NCBI GenBank assembly: GCA_964353455.1 | Contig: CAYGWP010000190.1 | Coordinates: 1-27,986, forward strand | Reading direction: 5' to 3' | Source of the DNA: CAYGWP01 sp964353455 | GTDB taxonomy: Bacteria; Planctomycetota; Phycisphaerae; FEN-1346 | Length of the DNA: 27,986 nt | In this document: positions 21,876-27,986 of the stretch, in pieces | Position numbering within the stretch: the stretch's first letter is position 1 | Layout: each line of letters starts with the position of its first letter | Notes under the pieces: model-generated | The model's database searches: none | The model's input: the letters and a program-made list of their open reading frames with translations, nothing else | What the model was told of the DNA's origin: nothing | Position numbers and translations under genes: made by a program

Positions 21876-22979
21876 ATGATCAGGGTTGAGGATGTGTTGG
21901 CGGCCGTGGACCGGCTTGCGCCGTTTCGGCAGGCGGAGGAGTGGGACAACGTAGGCCTCATCCTTGGCGGTGCCGACCGGCCCGTGCGGCGGGTCCTGGC
22001 GGCCCTCGACGCTTCCGACGCAGTGGCGGCGGAGGCCGAGCGGCTCCGGGCCGATTGCCTCGTCGTACACCATCCCCTGATCTTCCACGGCATCAAGCGC
22101 CTTACGGCCGATACGCGGACGGGGCGGGTGGCCCTGCGGCTCCTCGCGGGCAAACGTTCGCTTATCGTCGCGCATACAAATCTCGATGGAGCAGCAGGGG
22201 GGCTGTGCGACATCCTCGGCCGCATGGTCGGCCTGGAGAACCTGGAACCCCTTCAGCATCCGCCCCCGCAGAGCCGATACAAGATCGTCGTCTTCGTGCC
22301 GGGCGATTCGGCCGAAGCGGTCCGCGCCGCGGCGTTTGCGGCAGGGGCCGGACGCATCGGCAATTACACCGAGTGTTCGTTCTCGGTGGAAGGGGAGGGC
22401 ACCTTCCTGCCCGGCGAGCGGGCGCGGCCTGCCGTCGGGAAACGCGGCAGGCGCAATGCTGTCCGCGAGCATCGCCTGGAGGTGCTCGTTGAGGAGGGCA
22501 GGCTCGGAGCGGTCCTTGCGGCCATCGCGAGGGCGCATCCGTATGAAGAGCCGGCCATCGACACGTACCCGCTCAAGGCAGTGGCGCCGGGGGCAGGGGT
22601 CGGCCGCATCGGGCGCCTGAGGCGGCCGATGAGCGCGGGCCGGTTTGCCGCGGTGGCGAAGCGGGCGCTGGGCCTCAAGGCCGTCGGCCTGTCGGGCGAC
22701 CCGAAGTGGCCCGTCGAGCGGGTCGCCATCTGCACCGGCGCGGGCGGCGGCGTGCTGGCGGCCGTCAGGGCCGCGCGCGCCCAGGCGTTCCTCACGGGTG
22801 AACTGGCGATGCACGATCTCCAGGAACTCGAGGCCTTCGGCGTCGCAACCGTCCTCGGCGGGCATTACCAGACCGAGCGGATCCCGATGAACGCATGGGT
22901 CCCGCGGCTGGTGCGGGCCTTGAAGGGCGTTGAGGTGCGGCTGAGCAGGGCAGAGCGCGCGCCGTCGCGGCCGGTATAA
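21876..22979 (+). CDS. Nif3-like dinuclear metal centre protein
   Basis: The 367-aa protein is the long Nif3 form with an inserted PII-like middle domain (about residues 125-235; KIVVFVPGD to HPYEEPAIDTYPL). Metal-binding motifs are WDNVGLILG (23-31), VVHHPLIFHG (63-72) with paired histidines, AHTNLDGAAGG (99-109) and GGHYQTE near the C-terminus. The family (YbgI/YqfO, GTP cyclohydrolase I type 2-like) forms hexameric rings; its reaction is not firmly established. GGAAGGG before the ATG at 21876 fixes the start; the frame extends upstream into the preceding gene. Confidence 0.92.
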   Translation: MIRVEDVLAAVDRLAPFRQAEEWDNVGLILGGADRPVRRVLAALDASDAVAAEAERLRADCLVVHHPLIFHGIKRLTADTRTGRVALRLLAGKRSLIVAHTNLDGAAGGLCDILGRMVGLENLEPLQHPPPQSRYKIVVFVPGDSAEAVRAAAFAAGAGRIGNYTECSFSVEGEGTFLPGERARPAVGKRGRRNAVREHRLEVLVEEGRLGAVLAAIARAHPYEEPAIDTYPLKAVAPGAGVGRIGRLRRPMSAGRFAAVAKRALGLKAVGLSGDPKWPVERVAICTGAGGGVLAAVRAARAQAFLTGELAMHDLQELEAFGVATVLGGHYQTERIPMNAWVPRLVRALKGVEVRLSRAERAPSRPV

Positions 22980-22981
22980 GG

Positions 22982-23115
22982 AAACAGCAAAATGCAAAAG
23001 GCAAACGGCAATCAAACGACAAAGGGCAAACAGCAAAGAACATCGCATACGCACACCCTTGCCGTTTCGCTGTTTGCTGTTTGATTGAAGTTTGCTGTTT
23101 GCCTTTTGCCGTTTT
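22982..23115. repeat. Inverted array of degenerate heptamer repeats
   Basis: The left half (22982-23034) reads as heptamers of the form AAANNGC: AAACAGC, AAAATGC, AAAAGGC, AAACGGC, then after an 11-base interruption AAAGGGC and AAACAGC. The right half (23061-23115) is the complement type GCNNTTT: GCCGTTT, GCTGTTT twice, and GCTGTTT-GCCTTTT-GCCGTTT. A stem of 14 positions with one mismatch (22996-23009 with 23094-23107) can form. It fills most of the gap between the Nif3 and MBL genes. Its AT-rich composition contrasts with the surroundings. Function is unknown; a terminator, recombination scar or dispersed repeat family are options. Confidence 0.75.
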
Positions 23116-23145
23116 CGTTCAGGGCAGGGGGGTTGGATTCGGAAA

Positions 23146-23967
23146 ATGTCGCCATTCGCATGTCCACTGGCCAGCGGCAGCCTCGGCAACGCCCTTCTTG
23201 TGGCGACCGAGAAAACATGTCTGCTGGTCGATATGGGCATCTCGCGCCGGCGACTGAAGGCCGCCCTGGCGGCGGTGGGCCTTACGCCGGAGCATATCGG
23301 GGCGGTGCTCATCACGCACACGCACCGCGACCATTTCTCGGCATCCGCTGCCGCCTTCTGCCTCAACCAGCGCATACCCGTCTATTCCACCGAGGAGAAC
23401 CTCTCGCACCTGGCGTACGACCTCGACGGTTTCGGCGATCTGGTGGCCGCGGGCCTCGCCGAGCCGATCAACGGAAGGTCGCTCCGGCTCGGCGACGTGG
23501 CGGTCGAGGCGTTCGCCGTGCCGCACGATTCTCCGGGCGAGTGCCTGGGGTTCCGCCTGACGATGGGCGGCCCGCGCAGTCGCAGGGCGGTCTCGGTGGC
23601 CACCGACCTCGGGCACGTGCCGGGCGACTGCGTGCCGCACTTCCTGGACTGCGACGCCGTGGTCATGGAATCGAACCACGACCCCGACATGCTCCGGCAG
23701 AGCGGCCGGCCGTGGGACCTCATTGAGCGTATCGCCGGCCCGCACGGCCACCTCTCGAACGAATCGGCCGCCGCCGCCCTGGCCGAGATCGTCGGCCGGT
23801 CGCATCCCGGCAAGATCGCCCACGTGGTGCTCGCCCACCTCTCGCGCGACTGTAACCACCCGAAGTTGGCCCTTGCCGCCCAGGCCCACCTTGCCCGCAA
23901 CCACTCGCATCCCGTCCGCGTCTCAGCAGCAACGCAGTACGAGGCCGGGCCATTTCTGAGGCTTTGA
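23146..23967 (+). CDS. MBL-fold metallo-hydrolase, YycJ/WalJ-like
   Basis: The 273-aa protein has the metallo-beta-lactamase ligand set: ITHTHRDHF (56-64, HxHxDH), PHDSPG with His127, ATDLGH with Asp154, and LAHLSRDCN near 229-237. The start CPLASGSLGNALLVAT matches the N-terminus of YycJ/WalJ-type proteins, which are linked to cell-wall coordination and DNA processing in Firmicutes and are predicted exonuclease-like hydrolases. The ATG at 23146 fits the family; its ribosome binding site is poor, with only GGA close to it. The heptamer repeat array lies directly upstream. Confidence 0.92.
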   Translation: MSPFACPLASGSLGNALLVATEKTCLLVDMGISRRRLKAALAAVGLTPEHIGAVLITHTHRDHFSASAAAFCLNQRIPVYSTEENLSHLAYDLDGFGDLVAAGLAEPINGRSLRLGDVAVEAFAVPHDSPGECLGFRLTMGGPRSRRAVSVATDLGHVPGDCVPHFLDCDAVVMESNHDPDMLRQSGRPWDLIERIAGPHGHLSNESAAAALAEIVGRSHPGKIAHVVLAHLSRDCNHPKLALAAQAHLARNHSHPVRVSAATQYEAGPFLRL

Positions 23968-24078
23968 GGGCGAACGGCGATGCGGTAATCTGCCCATGAG
24001 GACTTAGCGTGGTGGCCGATAAGCGAGAAAGGGATCTTACGAAATGGCCTGTCCGAAGCAAAGAATCCAGGGAGTGTC

Positions 24079-24106
24079 TTGTTGGCGCGCTCTGGGCTGC
24101 TATAAT
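24079..24106 (+). promoter_or_regulatory. Promoter of the small-protein/dcd pair
   Basis: TTGTTG (24079-24084) and a perfect TATAAT (24101-24106) are separated by 16 bases, about 47 bases upstream of the ATG at 24153. Confidence 0.6.
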
Positions 24107-24152
24107 GTCTTCCATTCACAGGGGGGGCGGCCATCAAGAAGGGGAGAGAACT

Positions 24153-24437
24153 ATGGCGAAGGAATGCAGGATCAGGTGTGAGTTGAGCCCCGGACTTTTT
24201 GCGGATGAAGTGGTGGCTCGTATTCAGGCAATGGGTTCTGACAAAAGGGTTGGCACAATAACAGTTATGGTATCAAAGAATGTCGTTTCTTCGGAATCCG
24301 GAAAGAGCACTCGCGGCACCCTGAGAGCGTATTGCACAAAAGTTGGAAAAGAATTCTCCGCCGTGGTACTCCCACAGGCCAGCATCGAGAACGGGCAAAG
24401 CGTGATTGTGCCCAGCTCAGAGGTCGTCCGGGGATAG
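24153..24437 (+). CDS. Small protein of unknown function (94 aa), upstream of dcd
   Basis: Not recognised. It has an N-terminal ECRIRCELSPGLFADEVVAR, a central beta-like run (VGTITVMVSKNVVS), an S/T-rich loop, and a C-terminal beta-like half (AVVLPQASIENGQSVIVPSS). It is soluble, lacks a signal peptide and may be a small beta-rich domain. GGGGAG 8 bases before the ATG at 24153 and the promoter upstream fix the start; the frame runs further upstream through the promoter. It is 9 bases from the dcd gene, so the two are cotranscribed. Base composition is visibly less GC-rich than the genes on either side (a 60-base sample at 24181 has 53% GC). Confidence 0.75.
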   Translation: MAKECRIRCELSPGLFADEVVARIQAMGSDKRVGTITVMVSKNVVSSESGKSTRGTLRAYCTKVGKEFSAVVLPQASIENGQSVIVPSSEVVRG

Positions 24438-24446
24438 GGTAGGCAC

Positions 24447-25031
24447 ATGATATTGTCGGACCGCGACATCAGACGTGCGCTTGATCTGGGCCACTTAATC
24501 ATTGACCCGAATCCTCCGACGGGCAATCTCTCGCCGTCTGCTCTGGACTTACGTGTTGGGTATGATTTCAAGAAGTGGAAGAAAATGCCTCCTGGTGCTG
24601 ATGTCACGATCAACCTTTCCTGCGCCAAGATTCCTGAATACGGCCAGTTTGCCGAGAAGGTGAAGCCAGACCAAGACGGGCTGATCACGATTCCCAAGGA
24701 TGGGTTCTTGTTGGCGATGACATTGGAGAAGATCAGACTTCCGATTACGAGTTGCTTGGCAGGCAGGGTCGAGGGCAGAAGCAGCTTTGCCAGGCTTGGT
24801 CTCGCAGTACACATTACAGCCCCTACTGTTCATGCTGGTTTCGAAGGCCCTGTTGTTCTCGAAATCAAGAACATGGGGCCGTTTGTCTTGAAACTGGAAC
24901 CTGGGAGAACCCGCATCTGCCAGTTGATTCTGGAGAAGGTTAGCTCGAAGCCCCAAGGGCCTCTGATTACGGATTTCCAGAATCAGACATCCGTGCTCGG
25001 CGGCCAGAGGCAACGTAGGGGCGGGAAGTGA
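24447..25031 (+). CDS. dcd: dCTP deaminase (Dcd/DUT family)
   Basis: The 194-aa protein has the length and motifs of dCTP deaminase, which makes dUTP from dCTP in thymidylate synthesis. MILSDRDIRRALDLG opens it, and SPSALDLRVGYDF follows at 29-41. The trimer active-site region is GRVEGRSSFARLGLAVHITA (106-125), then HAGFEGPVVLEIKNMGP (129-145) with catalytic Glu139, and PGRTRICQLILE. Some family members are bifunctional and also hydrolyse dUTP; that cannot be decided here. Larger dCTP deaminases act in phage defence, but this one has housekeeping size. The ribosome binding site (AGGGTAGG) is moderate. Its lower GC content, shared with the upstream gene, suggests later acquisition. Confidence 0.93.
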   Translation: MILSDRDIRRALDLGHLIIDPNPPTGNLSPSALDLRVGYDFKKWKKMPPGADVTINLSCAKIPEYGQFAEKVKPDQDGLITIPKDGFLLAMTLEKIRLPITSCLAGRVEGRSSFARLGLAVHITAPTVHAGFEGPVVLEIKNMGPFVLKLEPGRTRICQLILEKVSSKPQGPLITDFQNQTSVLGGQRQRRGGK

Positions 25032-25229
25032 CACACGAGGCAGTTCCTCTCGACCCGCCGAAGTCGGTACGGCCGGCGCATAGCACTCCTCTTCCTGGTT
25101 TACCACAGTAAGCTGTGGGGATTCTCCGTGGAAACGGATCAGAACACAATCCCGCGAGATTCCTCGAATTGTAGCGCTAGCTCGGAATGCAAGAGAGGAA
25201 AGGGTAAGCCTGCGCACCCTTGGGAGCGG
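25032..25229. other. Convergent intergenic region dcd/ffh
   Basis: About 200 bases without a gene. It holds the hairpin CCACAG-TAAG-CTGTGG (25103-25118) and a weaker inverted repeat near ffh (25200-25221). I looked for an SRP RNA because ffh is adjacent and did not find its conserved GGAAGG-GCAGCC core. Confidence 0.5.
25200..25221 (-). terminator. Weak terminator candidate for ffh
   Basis: AAGGGT (25200-25205) and ACCCTT (25216-25221) form a 6-bp stem with a 10-base loop. Read on the minus strand it lies just after the ffh stop and is followed by a pyrimidine-rich TTCCTCTCTT. The stem is short. Confidence 0.3.
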
Positions 25230-26642
25230 CTACCTTGACTTGCGTTTGCGGTCTTTGCGCTTGCGCGTGGAGCGCATGCGCTTCTTGCGCTGGGGGCCGA
25301 AGAGGTTGATCTGGGCCATCTGCTGGGCGGCTGCGGCCCGGCCTCCGCCGAACGCGCCGGCCCCCTGCATCTGGCGGATGAGTTCCTTCACCTGGCCGAA
25401 CGACTTGACGAGGCCGGCCACGTCCTGCGGGTCCATGCCCGAACCGCGGGCGATGCGCCGGCGGCGCGAGGCGTCGATGATGTCGGGGTCGGTGCGTTCC
25501 GCCGGCGTCATCGAGTGGATGAGCGCCTCGGTCTGGTCCAGTTCGTGCTCGTCTATCGGCAGGTCCTTCATGGCCGATCCCATGCCGGGGATCATCGCCA
25601 TGAGGTCCTTAAGGGGCCCCATCTTGCGCATCTGCTTGATCTGGCCGAGGAAATCGTCGAGGCCGAACTCGGCCTTGCGGAGTTTCTCCTGCATCCGCCG
25701 GGCGTCTTCCTCGGTGACCGCCGCCTGGGCCTTCTCGACCAGGCTGACCACGTCGCCCATGCCCAGGATGCGGTTGGCCATCCGCTCCGGGTAAAACTCT
25801 TCCAGCCGGTCCAGTTTCTCGCCCACGCCGATGAACTTGATCGGCTTGCCGGTGACGGCCTTCACGGAGAGTGCCGCGCCGCCGCGGGCATCGCCGTCCA
25901 GTTTCGTCAGGATGACGCCCGAGAGTTCCAGCGCGGCGTTGAATTCCTTGGTGCTCGTGACGGCGTCCTGCCCGGTCATCGCATCGCACACAAGGTATAT
26001 CTGGTCGGGCTTGACCACGCGGGCGATGTCCTTCGCCTCCTGCATCATCGCCTGGTCGATGTGGAGCCGCCCGGCCGTGTCGATGATGACCACGTCCGCG
26101 TTCTGCTCGGCGGCCGCCTGCACGCCCTTCTTGGCGATGCGCACCGGGTCGCCGATCCCCTCGGCGTACACCGGCACGTTCACCTGCGAGCCGACCACCA
26201 TCAACTGCTCAACGGCGGCAGGGCGGTGGCAATCGCACGCAACAAGGAGCGGCCGGTGTCCCTTCTCCAGGATGAGCCGCCCAAGTTTGGCGCAGGTCGT
26301 CGTCTTGCCGGAACCCTGGAGACCGGCCATCATGATTACGGTCGGCCCGGGCGACTTATAAGGAATCTTCGGGTCAACCGGCCCCATCAGGGAGATCATC
26401 TCATCGTGAATGACCTTGACGAAGACCTGGTCGGGTCGGAGGGTTTTCAGGACCTCCTGGCCGATGGCCTTCTGGCGGACCTGCTCGATGAAGTCGCGGG
26501 CCACCTGGAAGTTGACATCGGCCTCCAGCAGGGCGGTGCGCACGGCCTCGCACGCCTCCTGGATGTTGCCCTCCGTCAGGCGTCCGCGCCCGGCCAGGCC
26601 GCGGAAAACATTCCCGAGTTTTTCCGACAGGCTCTCGAACAT
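25230..26642 (-). CDS. ffh: Signal recognition particle protein Ffh
   Basis: The 470-aa protein starts with the N-domain MFESLSEKLGNVFRGLAGRG. The GTPase G-domain has GLQGSGKTTTCAKLG (107-121), DCHRPAAVEQL (137-147), DTAGRLHID (188-196) and TKLDGDARGG (246-255). The methionine-rich M domain runs from about 320 to 445 (SGMDPQDVAGLVKSFGQV) and the C-terminal tail is strongly basic. Ffh binds signal peptides emerging from ribosomes together with SRP RNA and docks on FtsY. DCHRPAA replaces the common DTYRPAA, a mild variation. The ATG at 26642 has no Shine-Dalgarno and lies at the predicted transcription start, suggesting a leaderless mRNA; an upstream in-frame extension would overlap the divergent gene. 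Confidence 0.97.
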   Translation of the reverse strand: MFESLSEKLGNVFRGLAGRGRLTEGNIQEACEAVRTALLEADVNFQVARDFIEQVRQKAIGQEVLKTLRPDQVFVKVIHDEMISLMGPVDPKIPYKSPGPTVIMMAGLQGSGKTTTCAKLGRLILEKGHRPLLVACDCHRPAAVEQLMVVGSQVNVPVYAEGIGDPVRIAKKGVQAAAEQNADVVIIDTAGRLHIDQAMMQEAKDIARVVKPDQIYLVCDAMTGQDAVTSTKEFNAALELSGVILTKLDGDARGGAALSVKAVTGKPIKFIGVGEKLDRLEEFYPERMANRILGMGDVVSLVEKAQAAVTEEDARRMQEKLRKAEFGLDDFLGQIKQMRKMGPLKDLMAMIPGMGSAMKDLPIDEHELDQTEALIHSMTPAERTDPDIIDASRRRRIARGSGMDPQDVAGLVKSFGQVKELIRQMQGAGAFGGGRAAAAQQMAQINLFGPQRKKRMRSTRKRKDRKRKSR

Positions 26643-26649
26643 GGCGGTA

Positions 26650-26678
26650 AGTGTACCGGCATCCGCGGGTGCATTCAA
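26650..26678 (-). promoter_or_regulatory. Promoter of ffh, probably leaderless
   Basis: On the minus strand TTGAAT (26673-26678) and TACACT (26650-26655) have a 17-base spacer. Only 7 bases separate the -10 box from the ATG at 26642, so the mRNA would begin at or next to the start codon. Confidence 0.55.
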
Positions 26679-26751
26679 GGCCGCGACGGGGGGAACCGTG
26701 ACTTGTCCGCCAAGCGGCGGTTTAGTATGCTTGCGGCGGAAAGGGAACCTG

Positions 26752-27912
26752 ATGCTCGGACTTCGCATGGCCTCTCTCGCGGCGACCTTCCTCTTGCTCG
26801 GCCTGCTTGCCGCCGCGGTCTCTGCCGCCGAAGAGAAGCGCACCTGCCCCATGGGCCGCGATTACTACCTCTACACCCCCGACGAACTCGACCCGGCAAG
26901 GACCTACTGGCTTGTCGTCGGCGTCCACGGGAAGGGCGGCAACGGCAAGGGCGCCTGCGGCATGGCGGGGTGGGTCAAGAAGGGCAATGTCATCGTCGTC
27001 GGCCCATCATTCCCCGATGGGTACCAGATGCTGAAACACGATACCGACCGGCAACTGGTCGGCCTCTTCGCGGCGCTCCATAAGGAGTTCCGGCTGTACC
27101 CGAACCTGTTCATTTACGGATTTTCGGGCGGCGCGCAGTACGCCCACCGGTTCACCCTGAAGTACCCGGAGATCGTGATCGGCTGCGCAGCGCACTCCGG
27201 CGGCACATGGAGCGACGAACTCAATCCGAAGGCCGCCGCCGTGCCGATGGTCATCTCGTGCGGCGAGAAGGACCTCGCCAAGTCCATGCCCGACTACCCG
27301 ATGCACCGCTACGAGTGGTGCCAGTCGTTCGCGCGGAAACTGGACGAGGCGGGCTTCTACTTCAAGGTCCGGTTCTGGCCCGATGTCGGCCACGCCGCAT
27401 CGCCCGGCTCGGCCCGCCTGACCGAGGAATGCTTCAACCTGGCGACCACCGGAATGCACGAGGACGCCCGCCTGGCATTCGAGAAAGATGTCGATAACAC
27501 CAAGTCTTTGATCGCCGCCGGCGACTACGCCAAGGCCCTTGAGGCCGTCGCCAGGCTCTCCGAGCAGGCCAGGTCCGCCCCCGCCGCCGCCTCATCGAAG
27601 CCGCCCGACCCCAAGCCGGCGGACCCGAAGGCGGGCAACCTCCTCCCCGGACTCAAGGAGAACCCGTACGGCTGGCACGAAGGCCAGGCCGCAAAGGCCG
27701 GCATGGCGTACATAAGCCGGGGTTACATCGGCCAGCAAGCCGCCGCTCTCACGCAGCAGATTGAGAAGGCCGCGCTCGACAAGGTTGCCGCCATCGAGCG
27801 CGCCAAGCCCGCCGATGCCGCCGCACAACTGGAGGCCCTTGCCAGGACTTTCGCATCCGAGCCGAAGGTCGCCGCCGCCATAGCCCAGGCCCTCGCGCGG
27901 CTGAAGAAGTAA
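26752..27912 (+). CDS. Exported alpha/beta hydrolase (esterase/depolymerase-like)
   Basis: The 386-aa protein has a signal peptide (about residues 1-26, cleavage near AVSAA-EE). An alpha/beta hydrolase core follows: VVGVHGKGGNGKG (oxyanion region, 55-67), the nucleophile elbow YGFSGGAQYA with Ser125 (122-131), CGEKD with Asp174, and DVGHAA with His214. This resembles the feruloyl-esterase/PHB-depolymerase group. The C-terminal ~140 residues form a separate part with a Pro/Ala/Lys linker (about 270-292) and a helical end, of unknown role. AAAGGGA before the ATG at 26752 fixes the start; an ATG at 26767 is an alternative. It is divergent from ffh across 109 bases. Confidence 0.87.
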   Translation: MLGLRMASLAATFLLLGLLAAAVSAAEEKRTCPMGRDYYLYTPDELDPARTYWLVVGVHGKGGNGKGACGMAGWVKKGNVIVVGPSFPDGYQMLKHDTDRQLVGLFAALHKEFRLYPNLFIYGFSGGAQYAHRFTLKYPEIVIGCAAHSGGTWSDELNPKAAAVPMVISCGEKDLAKSMPDYPMHRYEWCQSFARKLDEAGFYFKVRFWPDVGHAASPGSARLTEECFNLATTGMHEDARLAFEKDVDNTKSLIAAGDYAKALEAVARLSEQARSAPAAASSKPPDPKPADPKAGNLLPGLKENPYGWHEGQAAKAGMAYISRGYIGQQAAALTQQIEKAALDKVAAIERAKPADAAAQLEALARTFASEPKVAAAIAQALARLKK

Positions 27913-27976
27913 TCCCATGAAAGGCTGCCTCCAACCGGTTAGGCTCTTGGGTGTAGTAGGAACCAAGGGTCCCAGG

Positions 27977-27983
27977 AAGGAGG
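27977..27983 (+). promoter_or_regulatory. Shine-Dalgarno of a gene starting beyond the window
   Basis: AAGGAGG is a near-perfect ribosome binding site 3 bases from the window end, with no start codon yet. It lies 64 bases after the hydrolase stop, so a cotranscribed plus-strand gene probably begins at about 27987-27992. Confidence 0.5.
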
Positions 27984-27986
27984 ACA

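Noticed and set aside
22428..22453. GCCTGCCG/CGGCAGGC inverted repeat inside the Nif3 gene
   Set aside because: The encoded residues fit the family's normal length and pattern, so this is probably a chance feature of GC-rich coding sequence.
22982..23115. Possible CRISPR array
   Set aside because: The units are 7 bases, degenerate and contiguous, with no spacers and no cas genes.
24015..24022. A second GCCGATAA resembling a sigma-28 -10 box
   Set aside because: No TAAAGTTT-like box lies 11 bases upstream (the sequence there is ATGAGGAC).
24447..25031. Dedicated antiphage dCTP deaminase
   Set aside because: Length and motif set are those of ordinary Dcd; there is no extra sensor domain, so defence is not claimed.
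25032..25229. SRP RNA (ffs) next to ffh
   Set aside because: The conserved tetraloop and GGAAGG...GCAGCC core could not be found on either strand.

Overview
The window looks like a chromosomal segment of an uncultured, high-GC planctomycete, probably of the Phycisphaerae type. Evidence: a DUF1549/DUF1553 protein (a family massively expanded in Planctomycetes), a secretin-N0-like exported protein with the planctomycete-style C-terminal repeat, many secreted hydrolases, FHA-SpoIIE signalling, and Shine-Dalgarno sites mixed with apparently leaderless genes. No rRNA, tRNA, CRISPR array, insertion sequence or transposase was found. Start codons were chosen from Shine-Dalgarno position and family N-termini; many open frames extend further upstream.

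Layout. (1) Positions 1-1245, minus: 5' part of a DUF1549/DUF1553 gene leaving the window, followed by a short intergenic region with three hairpins (1402-1465). (2) Positions 1488-11886, minus: a closely packed series read right to left. It starts with an AAA ATPase and a DUF4276 protein that overlap by 4 bp and share their own promoter, a possible OLD/PARIS-like defence pair. It continues with a TIM-barrel-like exported protein, an exported HExxH peptidase, a secretin-N0-like protein, an exported nitrilase-fold enzyme, an exported pectate-lyase-like protein, and an FHA-GAF-SpoIIE phosphatase whose gene carries an in-frame 60-bp palindromic (REPIN-like) insert. (3) Positions 12013-15259, minus: a membrane glycosyltransferase, LarC, and an exported unknown protein. 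(4) Positions 15331-17751: nadD (plus, apparently leaderless), then parB and parA (minus), bracketed by two copies of the parS motif. This suggests proximity to the replication origin. (5) Positions 17774-18952, plus: acylphosphatase and an ABC-2 type permease.

(6) Positions 18953-19314 form a regulatory stretch. It has a perfect sigma-28 (FliA-type) promoter followed closely by a terminator-like hairpin, then two sigma-70-like promoters, one overlapped by an operator-like inverted repeat. (7) Positions 19315-22979, plus: an apparent operon of a 94-aa unknown protein, a PQQ-type beta-propeller protein, a sugar phosphate isomerase/epimerase and a Nif3 family protein. (8) Positions 22982-23115: an inverted array of degenerate heptamers, then an MBL-fold hydrolase. 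(9) Positions 24079-25031: a lower-GC pair, a 94-aa unknown protein plus a dCTP deaminase, with its own promoter. (10) ffh (minus, apparently leaderless) and, divergent from it, an exported alpha/beta hydrolase. The window ends on a strong Shine-Dalgarno for a gene beginning just outside.

Best candidates for something new are the AAA/DUF4276 pair, the sigma-28-driven short RNA, and the palindromic element inserted in a GAF domain. All functional claims rest on reading motifs by eye; no database search was run.
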